From NVTR01 sp036479015 (GTDB lineage Bacteria; Pseudomonadota; Alphaproteobacteria; Rhodobacterales; Rhodobacteraceae): 64,000 nucleotides of DNA. Made by a program: the position numbers and the translations under genes. The notes below the pieces were generated by a model. It made no database searches. It had not been told where the DNA came from and saw only the letters and a list, made by a program, of their open reading frames with translations. Position 1 is the first letter of the stretch, and every line of letters starts with the position of its first letter. The stretch lies in assembly GCA_036479015.1 (NCBI GenBank), contig JAZGFB010000033.1, positions 1-64,000 on the forward strand, written 5' to 3'. Below are positions 41,990-51,118 of the stretch, one piece after another.

Positions 41990-43423
41990 ATGCTGGAAAA
42001 ACGTGAGTTTTACATTGATGGTGTTTGGACGGCGCCCAATACAGTTCGTGATCTTAATGTCGTAAACCCATCGACGGAAGAGGCGTGCGCGGTAATTTCC
42101 CTCGGGGATCAGGCAGATACCGACGCCGCCGTGGCTGCCGCCAACCGTGCATTTGTCAGCTGGGGCGCGTCTTCCAAAGCCGAACGGTTGGAAGCGCTGG
42201 AAACCCTGCTTGCCGTCTATACGAAACGTCAGGATGAAATGGGGGCGGCGATTTCTATGGAAATGGGCGCACCAATCGATATGGCAATTGCATCCCAAGC
42301 AGATCCGGGGGTGATCAAGAATACCATCAGAGCGCTAAAAGACTTAGAATTTGATCAGGTGCTGGGCGATCACGCCCCCAATGATCGGCTGCTCTATGAA
42401 CCGGTTGGTGTCGTCGGGCTGATCACACCGTGGAACTGGCCCACCAATCAGGTGCTGCTTAAGGTAGCCCCGGCCATCGCGGCGGGCTGCACTATGGTGT
42501 TGAAACCATCAGAATACGCGCCGCTTTCAGCGCTGATCTTTGCCGAAGTTATTCACGAAACCGGTCTGCCAGCCGGCGTGTTTAACCTGATCAATGGGGA
42601 CGGTCCTGGGGTTGGCAGCCAGATGTCGGCGCACCCAGATTTGGATATGATTTCGTTTACCGGCTCAACCCGCGCTGGCATCCTGATTTCAAAATCCGGG
42701 GCAGACACCATCAAGCGGGTTGGCTTGGAGCTGGGGGGCAAGGGCGCGAACATCATTTTTGACGATGCTGATTCCAAGGCTGCGGCCAAGGGTGTGCGCA
42801 AGTGTTTCAACAATACCGGCCAGTCCTGCAATGCGCCAAGCCGGATGATGGTGCAGCGTACCCGCTATGACGCGGCCGTTGAACAGGCCGCCGCGGCTGC
42901 TGATCAGATGCAGGTGGATATTGCCAGCAAACCGGGCCGCCATATTGGCCCCGTCGTGTCCAACATTCAATTTGATAAAATCCAAGCTTTGATTCAGACC
43001 GGCATTGACGAAGGCGCGCGCCTTGTTGCCGGTGGCACAGGTCGCCCCGATGGCCACAATCGCGGCTATTTCATTCGCCCAACTGTGTTCGCCGATGTCA
43101 CCCCCGACATGACCATCGCCAAACAGGAAATTTTTGGCCCGGTCCTGTCGATCCTGCCGTTTGGCACCGAAGAACAGGCCGTACAAATGGCTAATGACAC
43201 GGTCTATGGGCTGACCAACTACGTGCAAACCTCCGACCCGGCCCGCGCCCGGCGTGTCACAAGGCAGCTGCGCTCTGGTATGGTTGAGATCAACTATAAC
43301 GCCCGCGGGGCAGGGGCACCATTTGGCGGCTACGGCCAATCAGGTAACGGGCGCGAAGGCGGTGCCTGGGGCATCCATGAGTTTCTGGAAGTGAAATCTG
43401 TCAGTGGCTGGTCTGACGATTAG
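41990..43423 (+). CDS. Aldehyde dehydrogenase
   Basis: NAD(P)-dependent aldehyde dehydrogenase, 477 residues. The cofactor loop GLITPWNWPTNQVLLKVAPA, GSTRAGILIS, the general base in ELGGKGANIIFDDAD and the catalytic cysteine in NTGQSCNAPSRM are present. The C-terminal motif is MVEINYNARGAGAPFGGYGQSG. The specific aldehyde is not decided; alkyl or betaine-type aldehydes are possible. It is followed by two GCA-loop hairpins and the lrp gene, and lies near putA without being part of its operon. Confidence 0.92.
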   Translation: MLEKREFYIDGVWTAPNTVRDLNVVNPSTEEACAVISLGDQADTDAAVAAANRAFVSWGASSKAERLEALETLLAVYTKRQDEMGAAISMEMGAPIDMAIASQADPGVIKNTIRALKDLEFDQVLGDHAPNDRLLYEPVGVVGLITPWNWPTNQVLLKVAPAIAAGCTMVLKPSEYAPLSALIFAEVIHETGLPAGVFNLINGDGPGVGSQMSAHPDLDMISFTGSTRAGILISKSGADTIKRVGLELGGKGANIIFDDADSKAAAKGVRKCFNNTGQSCNAPSRMMVQRTRYDAAVEQAAAAADQMQVDIASKPGRHIGPVVSNIQFDKIQALIQTGIDEGARLVAGGTGRPDGHNRGYFIRPTVFADVTPDMTIAKQEIFGPVLSILPFGTEEQAVQMANDTVYGLTNYVQTSDPARARRVTRQLRSGMVEINYNARGAGAPFGGYGQSGNGREGGAWGIHEFLEVKSVSGWSDD

Positions 43424-43424
43424 G

Positions 43425-43475
43425 GGTGCGATTTTTCGCAGGAAAATCACCCTGAACTTTCTGCGAAAATTCAAC
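43425..43475. repeat. Pair of GCA-loop hairpin repeats after the aldehyde dehydrogenase
   Basis: The first copy, GATTTTTC-GCA-GGAAAATC within GGGTG...CACCC, begins six bases after the stop. A second copy in the opposite orientation (AACTTTCTGCGAAAATTC) lies at about 43455-43473. Together they fill the gap between the convergent aldehyde dehydrogenase and lrp genes, and may act as a two-way transcript end. Confidence 0.6.
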
Positions 43476-43936
43476 TACCCCGCTACATCTTTTACCGCCT
43501 GCATCGATACATGGGTTGAGGTGTTGGCCACATGGGGCAGGGCGGATACCTTTTCCCCCAGCACTGCGCGGTAGCTGACCATGTCGGTGGTGCGAATTTT
43601 CAGCAGAAAATCAAATGCTCCGGCGATCATGTGGCATTGCTCAACTTCGGGCAGGTGTTGCACCGCGTCGTTGAACGCTGACAACGCTACCTCAGACGTG
43701 TCCGACAATTTTACTTCTACAAATGCCACCTGTTCCAGCCGCATTTTGGCCGGATCAATGATGGCCCGGAAACCTTTGATATAGCCATCTTTTTGCAACC
43801 GTTTCACCCGCACCTGACAGGGGCTTTTGGATAGGCCCACCCGTTTGGCGAGATCGGTAATTGGCAACCGTCCCTCGCGACTAAGGATGTCTAAGATTTT
43901 CCGATCCTGTCGGTCTATATGGTTTAAATTATCCAT
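43475..43936 (-). CDS. putR: Lrp/AsnC-family regulator (PutR-like)
   Basis: 153 residues. The N-terminal winged helix ILDILSREGRLPITDLAKRV continues GLSKSPCQVRVKRLQKDGYI, followed by the alpha-beta RAM/ligand domain with HMIAGAFDFLLKIRTTD. It is divergent from putA across 129 bases, the arrangement seen for the PutR activator of proline dehydrogenase in alphaproteobacteria. It would activate putA when proline is present and repress itself. The gene symbol is given on context and should be treated as likely rather than certain. Confidence 0.85.
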   Translation of the reverse strand: MDNLNHIDRQDRKILDILSREGRLPITDLAKRVGLSKSPCQVRVKRLQKDGYIKGFRAIIDPAKMRLEQVAFVEVKLSDTSEVALSAFNDAVQHLPEVEQCHMIAGAFDFLLKIRTTDMVSYRAVLGEKVSALPHVANTSTHVSMQAVKDVAG

Positions 43937-44027
43937 TCTTGCAATTCATACACCTTATTTTACCTAAAAGATAACTTCAAAAGGCTTAAAATGCCCAATC
44001 AACAGGAAACACGACCTTAAATTGTTT

Positions 44028-44044
44028 GATACCGTTCAGGTATC
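44028..44044. promoter_or_regulatory. Inverted repeat upstream of putA
   Basis: GATACC-GTTCA-GGTATC, a perfect six-base-pair repeat, starts 38 bases before the putA ATG and is followed by ATTTTTG. It is either an operator for the Lrp-type regulator or a structure in the 5' leader of the mRNA. Confidence 0.45.
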
Positions 44045-44065
44045 ATTTTTGCAAGGGACAGTGTT

Positions 44066-47000
44066 ATGGCAAGCCTCAACAAACTCCGAAAAACACTTCG
44101 TAGCCACAATCTGCTACCCGATGCCACGGTTTTGAAAATCTTGCGCCAGAACGCTGATATTGTGGATGAAACTCGCGCCAAAACCCACAACCGCGCCGTC
44201 GATATGGTTACCCAGATCCGCGCCGCCGGAAACCTGGGCTTGATGGAGGTGTTTTTGGCTGAATACGGTCTTTCCACGGATGAAGGCGTTGCCCTGATGT
44301 GCCTGGCGGAGGCCCTGTTGCGCGTTCCTGACGCCCATACCATGGATGAATTGATTGACGACAAAATAACCCCTTCTGCCTGGAACGAACACCTGGGAAA
44401 ATCCAGCTCGTCACTGGTCAATGCCTCAACCTGGGCGCTGATGTTAACCGGTAAGGTATTGCAGGAAAGCCATGGCATTGCCGCGTCATTGCGCGGCGCG
44501 GTGAAGCGACTGGGCGAACCGGTAATCCGTAGCGCGGTACAGCAAGCAATGCGTGAAATGGGCCGTCAGTTTGTACTGGGTCAAAGCATTGAAGAAGCCA
44601 TCAAACGGGGTGCAAAACAACAGGCCAAGGGATTTACCTATTCCTACGATATGCTGGGCGAAGCTGCCCTTACCGCCGCTGATGCACAGAGAAACTTTGA
44701 TGAATACGCCGCCTCAATCACGGCACTTGCGCCGCTGTGCACATCACCTGACATTCGCGAAAACCCTGGCATTTCAATCAAACTATCCGCCATCCATCCG
44801 CGCTATGAATTCACCCAGAAGACCAGGGTCATGACCGAACTTGTACCACGGGTCTTAAAACTGGCTGGGCTTGCCTCCGAGGCGGGTATGGGGCTGAATA
44901 TCGACGCTGAGGAGGCTAATCGCCTCGACCTATCGCTTGATGTCATTGGGGCTGTGCTGCCCGCCTTGGAACTGGCGGGTTGGCACGGTTTTGGCGTGGT
45001 GGTGCAGGCCTACGGAAAATGTGCCGGACCGGTTATTGATTGGCTTAATGGCCTAGCCGAAAAACACGACCGAAAAATTATGGTCCGGTTGGTTAAAGGC
45101 GCTTACTGGGATACTGAAATCAAACAGGCGCAGGTTGAAGGCTTGGCCGGTTTTCCAGTGTTTTCGCGAAAAGAAGCCACAGATATTTCCTACATCTGTT
45201 GTGCCAAAAAACTGCTGGGTATGACCGCCCGTATCTACCCGCAGTTTGCTACTCATAACGCCCATACCGTGGCGGCGGTCCTGGAAATGGCCGATGACAA
45301 TGGCAGTTTTGAATTCCAGCGCCTGCATGGCATGGGCGAGGCATTGCATGATCAGGTGATGCAAGGCGAAGGGACCCGATGTCGTATCTATGCACCAGTG
45401 GGCACGCACCGAGATTTGTTGGCCTATCTGGTCCGTCGCTTGCTGGAAAACGGTGCTAACAGCTCCTTTGTCAATCAGATCGTGTCCACATCTGTCAGTG
45501 CGCAAGAAATTTGTGCCGATCCGTTTCACGCCTATGACAGCGACCCTGAAACAAATAGTGCAGTTGCCCATCCGGCTGACCTTTTTGGCGAGATACGCAA
45601 GAATTCAAAGGGATGGGATGTTCGCGATCACGATGATACTATAGAAATTGACGCCGCCCGGACGCCGTTCAAAACTAAGACATGGGCCGCCACGCCGTTA
45701 CTTGTGGCCAAAGTGTTGGGCACAGAAAGCCACAATGTCATAAACCCGGCTAACCCGGCTGACATCGTCGGCAAAGTAACCATCGCTAGCACCAAGGATG
45801 CGCAATCCGCCATTGCTAATGCCGCCCCGTGGAATGCGACGCCCACAGAGCGCGCCGATAACCTGCGCACTGCCTCTGATAATTTCGAAGAAAACCACGG
45901 CGAATTGTTTGCCATCCTGTGTCGCGAAGCTGGAAAAACTCCGGATGATGCCATTGCTGAGCTGCGCGAAGCGGTGGATTTTTTGCGCTATTATGCCGGT
46001 GAGGCCGAGCGCTTGGCGGGGGCTGCACCGCGTGGCATTATATCCTGCATTTCACCGTGGAACTTCCCGCTGGCAATCTTTGCGGGGCAAATCGGCGCAG
46101 CCTTGGCGGCTGGCAACGCCGTGCTGGCCAAACCGGCAGAACCAACGGCCATTATCGCCCATGTTGCCATCAGCCTGATGCACCGCGCCGGGGTTCCACG
46201 CACTGCCCTACAGTTGCTGCCTGGTCACGGTTCTGTGGTGGGTGCGGCCATAACCTCTGATCCTCGCATCAATGGTGTTTGTTTCACCGGCTCTACTGCC
46301 ACCGCACAGCGCATTAACCGCACCATGGCTGCCCATCTGGCCCCCGAGGTCCCGTTAATTGCCGAAACGGGCGGTATTAACGCCATGATCGTGGACAGCA
46401 CTGCCCTGCCGGAACAGGCGGTGGCCGATATTGTTATGTCAGCGTTCAAATCGGCTGGGCAACGTTGCTCTGCTTTGCGCATGCTATACATTCAAAAGGA
46501 TGTTGCAGATGGTTTTTTGGAAATGCTTTACGGTGCGATGGATGAGCTGTCGGTTGGGGACCCGTGGCAGTACCGTTCTGATCTGGGCCCCATCATCACT
46601 GATGCGGCGCGTGCTGGCATTGTTGCCTCGATCCAGCAGGCTGGCGCACAGGGGCGGTTGTTAAAACAGATATGTGTACCAAATGATGGTTTTTTTGTTG
46701 CCCCATCGGTGATTTCTGTCAATGGTATCAACGATATAGCAGCTGAAATTTTTGGCCCTGTCTTGCATGTTGCGACCTATGAGGCCGATGATTTGGACCA
46801 GATCGTTGATGACATTAACGCCAGCGGATTTGGCCTGACCTTTGGCATGCATTCGCGGATTGATGATCGGATTGCACAGGTGACATCGCGCCTGAAGGCC
46901 GGAAATATCTACATTAACCGTAACCAAATAGGAGCTGTTGTTGCCAGCCAACCTTTTGGTGGTGAAGGTCTGTCGGGTACCGGCCCCAAGGCGGGTGGGC

Positions 47001-47542
47001 CCAGTTATGTGGAACGTTTCACTACCGCCAAAGTGATGCATCCGAAACCTGTATCTGGCAGGCCAATTGACCGGGCAATTGTGCAGGCTGCAATTGATGC
47101 TTGTATCGATAATGCAGTACCCCAGTCACGGCGCGCCATGGGTGGGCCAACCGGTGAAAGTAATCAGCTGTCCAGCTATGGGTGCGGGGTGATCCTGTGT
47201 TTGGGGGGCAGTGCGCAGGATGCTGTGGCCCAAGCCCGTATTGCACAGGCCAATGGGTGCGCTACCGTAATCATTGCACCTGGAACGGCTGTCGGTAGTG
47301 GCATTGATGGAGTGTTGGATCGCCATGTATTAACTGATCTGACCGGGTTTGGTGGTGTGGTTCTTTGGTCTGATCCGGATGATCAGGCAGCGGCGCGTGT
47401 GGCTTTGGCAGATCGGGAAGGGGCGATATTACCTCTGATCACCGAGCGCCATTTTGGGGCGCGCTGTTTGGTTGAGCGTCACATCTGCATCGATACCACG
47501 GCTGCAGGTGGCAATGCATCCCTGCTGGCGGCGGCATCATGA
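44066..47542 (+). CDS. putA: Bifunctional proline dehydrogenase/glutamate semialdehyde dehydrogenase
   Basis: Converts proline to glutamate in two steps. 1158 residues. It lacks the N-terminal ribbon-helix-helix DNA-binding domain of E. coli PutA. The FAD-dependent proline dehydrogenase barrel occupies about residues 120-480, with IKLSAIHPRYE, LNIDAEEANRLDLSLD and VRLVKGAYWDTEIKQAQ. The aldehyde dehydrogenase domain spans about 560-1010, with SCISPWNFPLAIFAGQIGAA, ETGGINAMIVDS and the catalytic cysteine in GQRCSALRML. A ~150-residue C-terminal domain follows, as in long PutA proteins. Regulation is probably by the divergent Lrp-type protein. Confidence 0.96.
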   Translation: MASLNKLRKTLRSHNLLPDATVLKILRQNADIVDETRAKTHNRAVDMVTQIRAAGNLGLMEVFLAEYGLSTDEGVALMCLAEALLRVPDAHTMDELIDDKITPSAWNEHLGKSSSSLVNASTWALMLTGKVLQESHGIAASLRGAVKRLGEPVIRSAVQQAMREMGRQFVLGQSIEEAIKRGAKQQAKGFTYSYDMLGEAALTAADAQRNFDEYAASITALAPLCTSPDIRENPGISIKLSAIHPRYEFTQKTRVMTELVPRVLKLAGLASEAGMGLNIDAEEANRLDLSLDVIGAVLPALELAGWHGFGVVVQAYGKCAGPVIDWLNGLAEKHDRKIMVRLVKGAYWDTEIKQAQVEGLAGFPVFSRKEATDISYICCAKKLLGMTARIYPQFATHNAHTVAAVLEMADDNGSFEFQRLHGMGEALHDQVMQGEGTRCRIYAPVGTHRDLLAYLVRRLLENGANSSFVNQIVSTSVSAQEICADPFHAYDSDPETNSAVAHPADLFGEIRKNSKGWDVRDHDDTIEIDAARTPFKTKTWAATPLLVAKVLGTESHNVINPANPADIVGKVTIASTKDAQSAIANAAPWNATPTERADNLRTASDNFEENHGELFAILCREAGKTPDDAIAELREAVDFLRYYAGEAERLAGAAPRGIISCISPWNFPLAIFAGQIGAALAAGNAVLAKPAEPTAIIAHVAISLMHRAGVPRTALQLLPGHGSVVGAAITSDPRINGVCFTGSTATAQRINRTMAAHLAPEVPLIAETGGINAMIVDSTALPEQAVADIVMSAFKSAGQRCSALRMLYIQKDVADGFLEMLYGAMDELSVGDPWQYRSDLGPIITDAARAGIVASIQQAGAQGRLLKQICVPNDGFFVAPSVISVNGINDIAAEIFGPVLHVATYEADDLDQIVDDINASGFGLTFGMHSRIDDRIAQVTSRLKAGNIYINRNQIGAVVASQPFGGEGLSGTGPKAGGPSYVERFTTAKVMHPKPVSGRPIDRAIVQAAIDACIDNAVPQSRRAMGGPTGESNQLSSYGCGVILCLGGSAQDAVAQARIAQANGCATVIIAPGTAVGSGIDGVLDRHVLTDLTGFGGVVLWSDPDDQAAARVALADREGAILPLITERHFGARCLVERHICIDTTAAGGNASLLAAAS

Positions 47543-47590
47543 TTGTTGGGTAGAGGCGATGTTTAGCAGAAAAATAAAAAGCCTTTGGTG

Positions 47591-47612
47591 GGATATTGTT
47601 GGGACGATGAAA
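47591..47612 (+). repeat. Dispersed GGATATTTTTGAAA-like motif (copy 4)
   Basis: GGATATTGTTGGGACGATGA followed by AA lies 48 bases after the putA stop on the sense strand. It shares the ACGATGAAA right half with the copy after rpmB. Confidence 0.45.
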
Positions 47613-47645
47613 GGTGGGGCATCAGATGTCTAACCAGATCGCGAT

Positions 47646-47910
47646 TTACCCATCATTTACCAGTGAAACGACCATGTCAGCGCCAAACGGGCCGGTGGCA
47701 AGGGTGGGACCTAGATATCTGAGGCTGACGTAGAGCATACCGTAAGGGGTCTGCCCGGTATCATCCTGAAAATCCGCGATTATCGGACCTTACTGGAATA
47801 TTTTCACCCTGATCGCGCCCATTCCCTTGCATGGTGCAGGTCAGGATTAACAGGCCAGGGTCAATTTGGCCACTGATCTTGCCCACTACCACAACCGGTG
47901 AGCTGGGCAC
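47646..47910 (-). pseudogene. Frameshifted remnant of a small gene
   Basis: Two minus-strand frames read as sensible protein in turn. From a GTG at 47910 the first gives VPSSPVVVVGKISGQIDPG, continues LLILTCTMQGNGRDQGEN and stops near 47765. A frame displaced by one base then carries DFQDDTGQTPYGMLYVSLRY, GPTLATGPFGADMVVSLVND and stops at 47646. The total of 265 bases equals 88 codons plus one base, consistent with a single inserted base. The composition resembles a small exported protein, but no family is recognised. Confidence 0.45.
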
Positions 47911-47930
47911 CCGCTAGATCAATACATGCA

Positions 47931-48851
47931 TTATAACTCATAGCTCCAGGGTGGATTGGCCCCGGCGCGTGACACTGAAATAGCTGCGGTGCGGGTGCCA
48001 AGTTCAAGGGCTGCCACAATTGTCCCTTGATCCAGATGCTGAATGCCGGTCTTCGTCAACGCCCCGGCCTGATACAATGCTGCCAACAGGCCGCCATTAA
48101 AGGTGTCACCTGCTCCGACGGTATCCACCAGAGTTGCGGGCTCGGCATGAGCATGAAGTTTTAAATCGTCCGTATAGGCGCATGCGCCTTCGGCCCCCTT
48201 TGATAAAAATACCACGTGTGGGCCTAGTGCCAATATATCGGCTGCCAGCCTGTCGATGTCACCCGCACCATAAAGCCAGCGCAGGTCTTCGTCGGACAGT
48301 TTCACAATGTCGGCCATGCCAATCATCCGGTTCAACCGGGCGCGATAGGTACTTTCATTGTCGATAAACCCGGGGCGGATGTTAGGATCAATCATGATGA
48401 CACAACGTCCCGATTGCTGCGCCATCAGGCTTTCGAACGTGGCGCCACATGGCTCTGCCACCAGACTGATACCGCCAAACAGCAAAGCGTGAACAGGTGC
48501 GGGAATGTTTGGCAGCTCAGCTGCTGAAATCATCCGACCGGCGGTGTTTTCGTCAATAAAACCGTATTCTGCTGCGCCATCAACCAATTTCACGAATGCC
48601 AGCGTCGTTGGCCGATCAGAACTTATGGACAAATCAAACCCCGCGCCACTGGCGGCCATTTCGCGGCGCAAGACATCACCAAACATGTCCGATGAAAGCC
48701 CGGCCAGCAGCCCCACTGGCACTCCCAATCGCCCCAGCGCAATGGCGGTGTTAAATGCCGCCCCACCACCGCAGGGCAGGAACACCGCTTCTCCTGCCGC
48801 TGTTTGGCGTGGTAACATGTCAATCAGGGCCTCACCGCAGGACAATATCAT
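47931..48851 (-). CDS. PfkB-family sugar kinase (fructokinase-like)
   Basis: Ribokinase-fold kinase of 306 residues from ATG 48851; the frame to 48872 lacks a family-like N-terminus. The first PfkB signature is GGGAAFNTAIALGRLG and the second is DTVGAGDTFNGGLLAALY with the catalytic aspartate. MILSCGEALIDMLP at the start is typical of fructokinase and 2-keto-3-deoxygluconate kinase relatives. The sugar is not decided. It is 24 bases after the zinc-ribbon gene on the same strand and so may be the last gene of the TerC operon. Confidence 0.88.
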   Translation of the reverse strand: MILSCGEALIDMLPRQTAAGEAVFLPCGGGAAFNTAIALGRLGVPVGLLAGLSSDMFGDVLRREMAASGAGFDLSISSDRPTTLAFVKLVDGAAEYGFIDENTAGRMISAAELPNIPAPVHALLFGGISLVAEPCGATFESLMAQQSGRCVIMIDPNIRPGFIDNESTYRARLNRMIGMADIVKLSDEDLRWLYGAGDIDRLAADILALGPHVVFLSKGAEGACAYTDDLKLHAHAEPATLVDTVGAGDTFNGGLLAALYQAGALTKTGIQHLDQGTIVAALELGTRTAAISVSRAGANPPWSYEL

Positions 48852-48875
48852 TTGGTTTTCCCTAACCTCCAAGAC

Positions 48876-49967
48876 CTATTGCTGTTGGGTGGCGATAATA
48901 TAACCGATCGCGCCTGCAATGGCCGCCACCAGCAACACTGCAAACAGGATTTTCGCGGACGACCAGGGCCGCTCACCTTGAACCCGTCCAGTGCGCCCGT
49001 TCACCACAAACCGGTAAGATTTGCCGCGGTATTTATAGGCGGCCAGCCAGACCGGCAACAGCACATGTTTAAACGTCACATTGCTGACATGGGTCTGAAC
49101 CGATGATATCCGTTGCCGATCGCCGCCAATGTTAAACTTGACATCACGCCGGATGGTGCGGTCCATTTTAACACGGGCCTCTTGATAGGCATCAGCCATT
49201 TCAACGGTATAGCCTTCGGCGCGAAACCCGGCCAGATATTCTGGCAGGTAAGGTTCCAGCGCCGCCAGATCCCAGGGTTCCAGTGCATCAGTAAATTTTT
49301 TCGGCAATGAGCGTGAGCCCAGCACCAGCACATCGTCAAACCAGCGCGCCACCGTCCCTGATTTGGCCCGCCAGCGGACCTTTTGCACCCGGCGGGTTTC
49401 AGTTTTGCCGTTGCGGCGCACGGTGCGAGTTACGTAGTAAACTGTGCCGCGCTGGCCCTGATAGCTGCTTTTAGTGTCGGCATCATAGGTCCAGTAGGGC
49501 ACGTAAATGCCGTCTAATTTGCGGCCTTTTCGGGCATAATCCTGCAACCCGTTGGGGGCGAACCAAAGCCGGCCGAGCCAGTCAGTCATTACCTTGCGGC
49601 CGTCGGCCTCTGACAGGGAAAAAGGCAATAACCCGCGCGGTTTTATGTGTCGATGCACACCGGTATCGGTCACAACGGGGGTGGCGCAGAACGGGCATTG
49701 CGCGGCGTGTTCTGCTGCAATAAATTCAACCTGAGCGCCGCAGTTTGTGCAGGACAGTACTCGAAATTCCTCGATCTGTTGATCCGGCAGGCTGGCGTCC
49801 AAAGCGGCGCGGTAGTCCTGTTCAGTGATTGGGTCGGCAGCAGAAACCTTTCCCCCGATTTCCCGCTCATTGCCGCAATGATCACAGACCAATCTGCCCT
49901 GATCCGGGGCGAACCGCATATCGGCCCCGCAACTGTCGCAGGGAAATCTGTAGGTTTCGTCTGCCAT
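48876..49967 (-). CDS. Double zinc-ribbon membrane protein (YdjG-like)
   Basis: 363 residues. Two zinc ribbons lie in the first ~100 residues: CDSCGADMRF...CDHCGNE and CTNCGAQVEF...CPFCATPVV. A central domain with VPYWTYDADTKSSYQGQRGT and a soluble beta-rich part follows. A C-terminal membrane helix (AKILFAVLLVAAIAGAIGYI) ends the protein. Homologues are often mislabelled replication factor Y. In Bacillus the related YdjG works with an SPFH protein and PspA in envelope stress. Here the SPFH gene is 16 bases upstream. The zinc ribbons probably mediate protein contacts. Confidence 0.82.
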   Translation of the reverse strand: MADETYRFPCDSCGADMRFAPDQGRLVCDHCGNEREIGGKVSAADPITEQDYRAALDASLPDQQIEEFRVLSCTNCGAQVEFIAAEHAAQCPFCATPVVTDTGVHRHIKPRGLLPFSLSEADGRKVMTDWLGRLWFAPNGLQDYARKGRKLDGIYVPYWTYDADTKSSYQGQRGTVYYVTRTVRRNGKTETRRVQKVRWRAKSGTVARWFDDVLVLGSRSLPKKFTDALEPWDLAALEPYLPEYLAGFRAEGYTVEMADAYQEARVKMDRTIRRDVKFNIGGDRQRISSVQTHVSNVTFKHVLLPVWLAAYKYRGKSYRFVVNGRTGRVQGERPWSSAKILFAVLLVAAIAGAIGYIIATQQQ

Positions 49968-49983
49968 AGCGATGGTCCCGGCC

Positions 49984-51093
49984 CTATTGGGTTGGGCTTG
50001 GTGGCGGCATTACGGTGAACAGCTGAGCCAGCTCAATGACATCTTCGGCTTTTAGCCAACCATCCTGACCCGGTGTCCAGACGTAAGTTTCACGCGCCAG
50101 TTTGCTATCGATTGCCATCCGGCCGAGTTCGGCCTTGGAATAGGGGCCTGTGGTTTCGCCACTATTAGCCATGTGCCAGACCTTTTCCACCGGTGGTGGC
50201 GGCGCTTGCGGTGCCGGTGCGCTTGGTTGCGCCCATTGCCCGGCTTGCGCCATTTGACCGGCCATTGCCATGCCCATCCCCATACCCAGTCCGGCGCCCA
50301 TGCCGCCACCGCCATTCGGGTTTTGCGCCGCTGCGGTCATGGCTTCTGCCGCGGAATATTGCGTAAATCGCCCCAAATCACCGGCCAACCCCATGGATGT
50401 GCGCTTATCCAGCGCCTGTTCCACAGCTTCGGGCAAGCTTATGTTTTCAATGTATAGTTCGGGCATTTTCAGCCCGTACTGGTTGATGGTTTCTGATATT
50501 CTTCCGGCCACCAGCTGCCCCAGATCACCGGTATTGGCGGCCATATCCAGCACCGGAATGTTGGCCGAGGCGATGACGCGGGAAAATTCCTGCACGATGA
50601 TATTGCGGATCTGATAGCTAATTTCATCCATGGTAAATTCACCATCGGTGCCAACGATTTCAGTCAGAAACCGCGCGGCATCATTCACCTTGACTGTATA
50701 GGTGCCAAAGGCGCGCAGGCGCACCGGGCCAAATTCTGGGTCGCGTGCAATTATTGGGTTTTTTGTACCCCATTTCAGGTTATTGAAACGGGTGGTGTTG
50801 ACGAAATAAATTTCGGATTTGAATGGCGATTTAAAACCATGATCCCAGTTTTGCAACGTCGTCATGATTGGCATATTGTTGGTTTCCAACATATACAGCC
50901 CCGGCGTGAACACATCTGCCAGCTGGCCCTCATGGATAAACACCGCCGCCTGACCTTCCCGTACAGTCAGTTTGGCACCATATTTGATCTCATGGCCATA
51001 GCGCTCAAACCGCCAGACCATGGTGTCGCGGCTGTCGTCCACCCAGTGGATAACATCAATAAATTCACCTTTTAGAAAATCCAGAATACCCAT
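49984..51093 (-). CDS. SPFH-domain protein with C-terminal GYF-like domain (YdjI-like)
   Basis: 369 residues from ATG 51093, which has a near-perfect GGAGGTG ribosome site five bases upstream. Residues ~20-270 form an SPFH/band-7-like domain without an obvious membrane anchor (RFERYGHEIKYGAKLTVREG, LRAFGTYTVKV, IGTDGEF-like VGTDGEFTMDEISYQ). A Gly/Met-rich linker (GGGMGAGLGMGMGMAMAGQM) and a proline-rich stretch follow. The end is a GYF_2-like domain (WHMANSGETTGPYSKAEL). The protein probably forms oligomers and recruits partners to the membrane through the zinc-ribbon protein. Confidence 0.85.
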   Translation of the reverse strand: MGILDFLKGEFIDVIHWVDDSRDTMVWRFERYGHEIKYGAKLTVREGQAAVFIHEGQLADVFTPGLYMLETNNMPIMTTLQNWDHGFKSPFKSEIYFVNTTRFNNLKWGTKNPIIARDPEFGPVRLRAFGTYTVKVNDAARFLTEIVGTDGEFTMDEISYQIRNIIVQEFSRVIASANIPVLDMAANTGDLGQLVAGRISETINQYGLKMPELYIENISLPEAVEQALDKRTSMGLAGDLGRFTQYSAAEAMTAAAQNPNGGGGMGAGLGMGMGMAMAGQMAQAGQWAQPSAPAPQAPPPPVEKVWHMANSGETTGPYSKAELGRMAIDSKLARETYVWTPGQDGWLKAEDVIELAQLFTVMPPPSPTQ

Positions 51094-51118
51094 TACGCAC
51101 CTCCAATATGTGTCAGTT

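Larger units (their letters stand above)
47543..47930. other. Gap between putA and the PfkB gene
   Basis: 388 bases between convergent genes. It holds a dispersed GGATATTT motif at 47591 and, on the minus strand, what looks like a decayed coding region at 47646-47910. No intact gene is seen. Confidence 0.5.
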
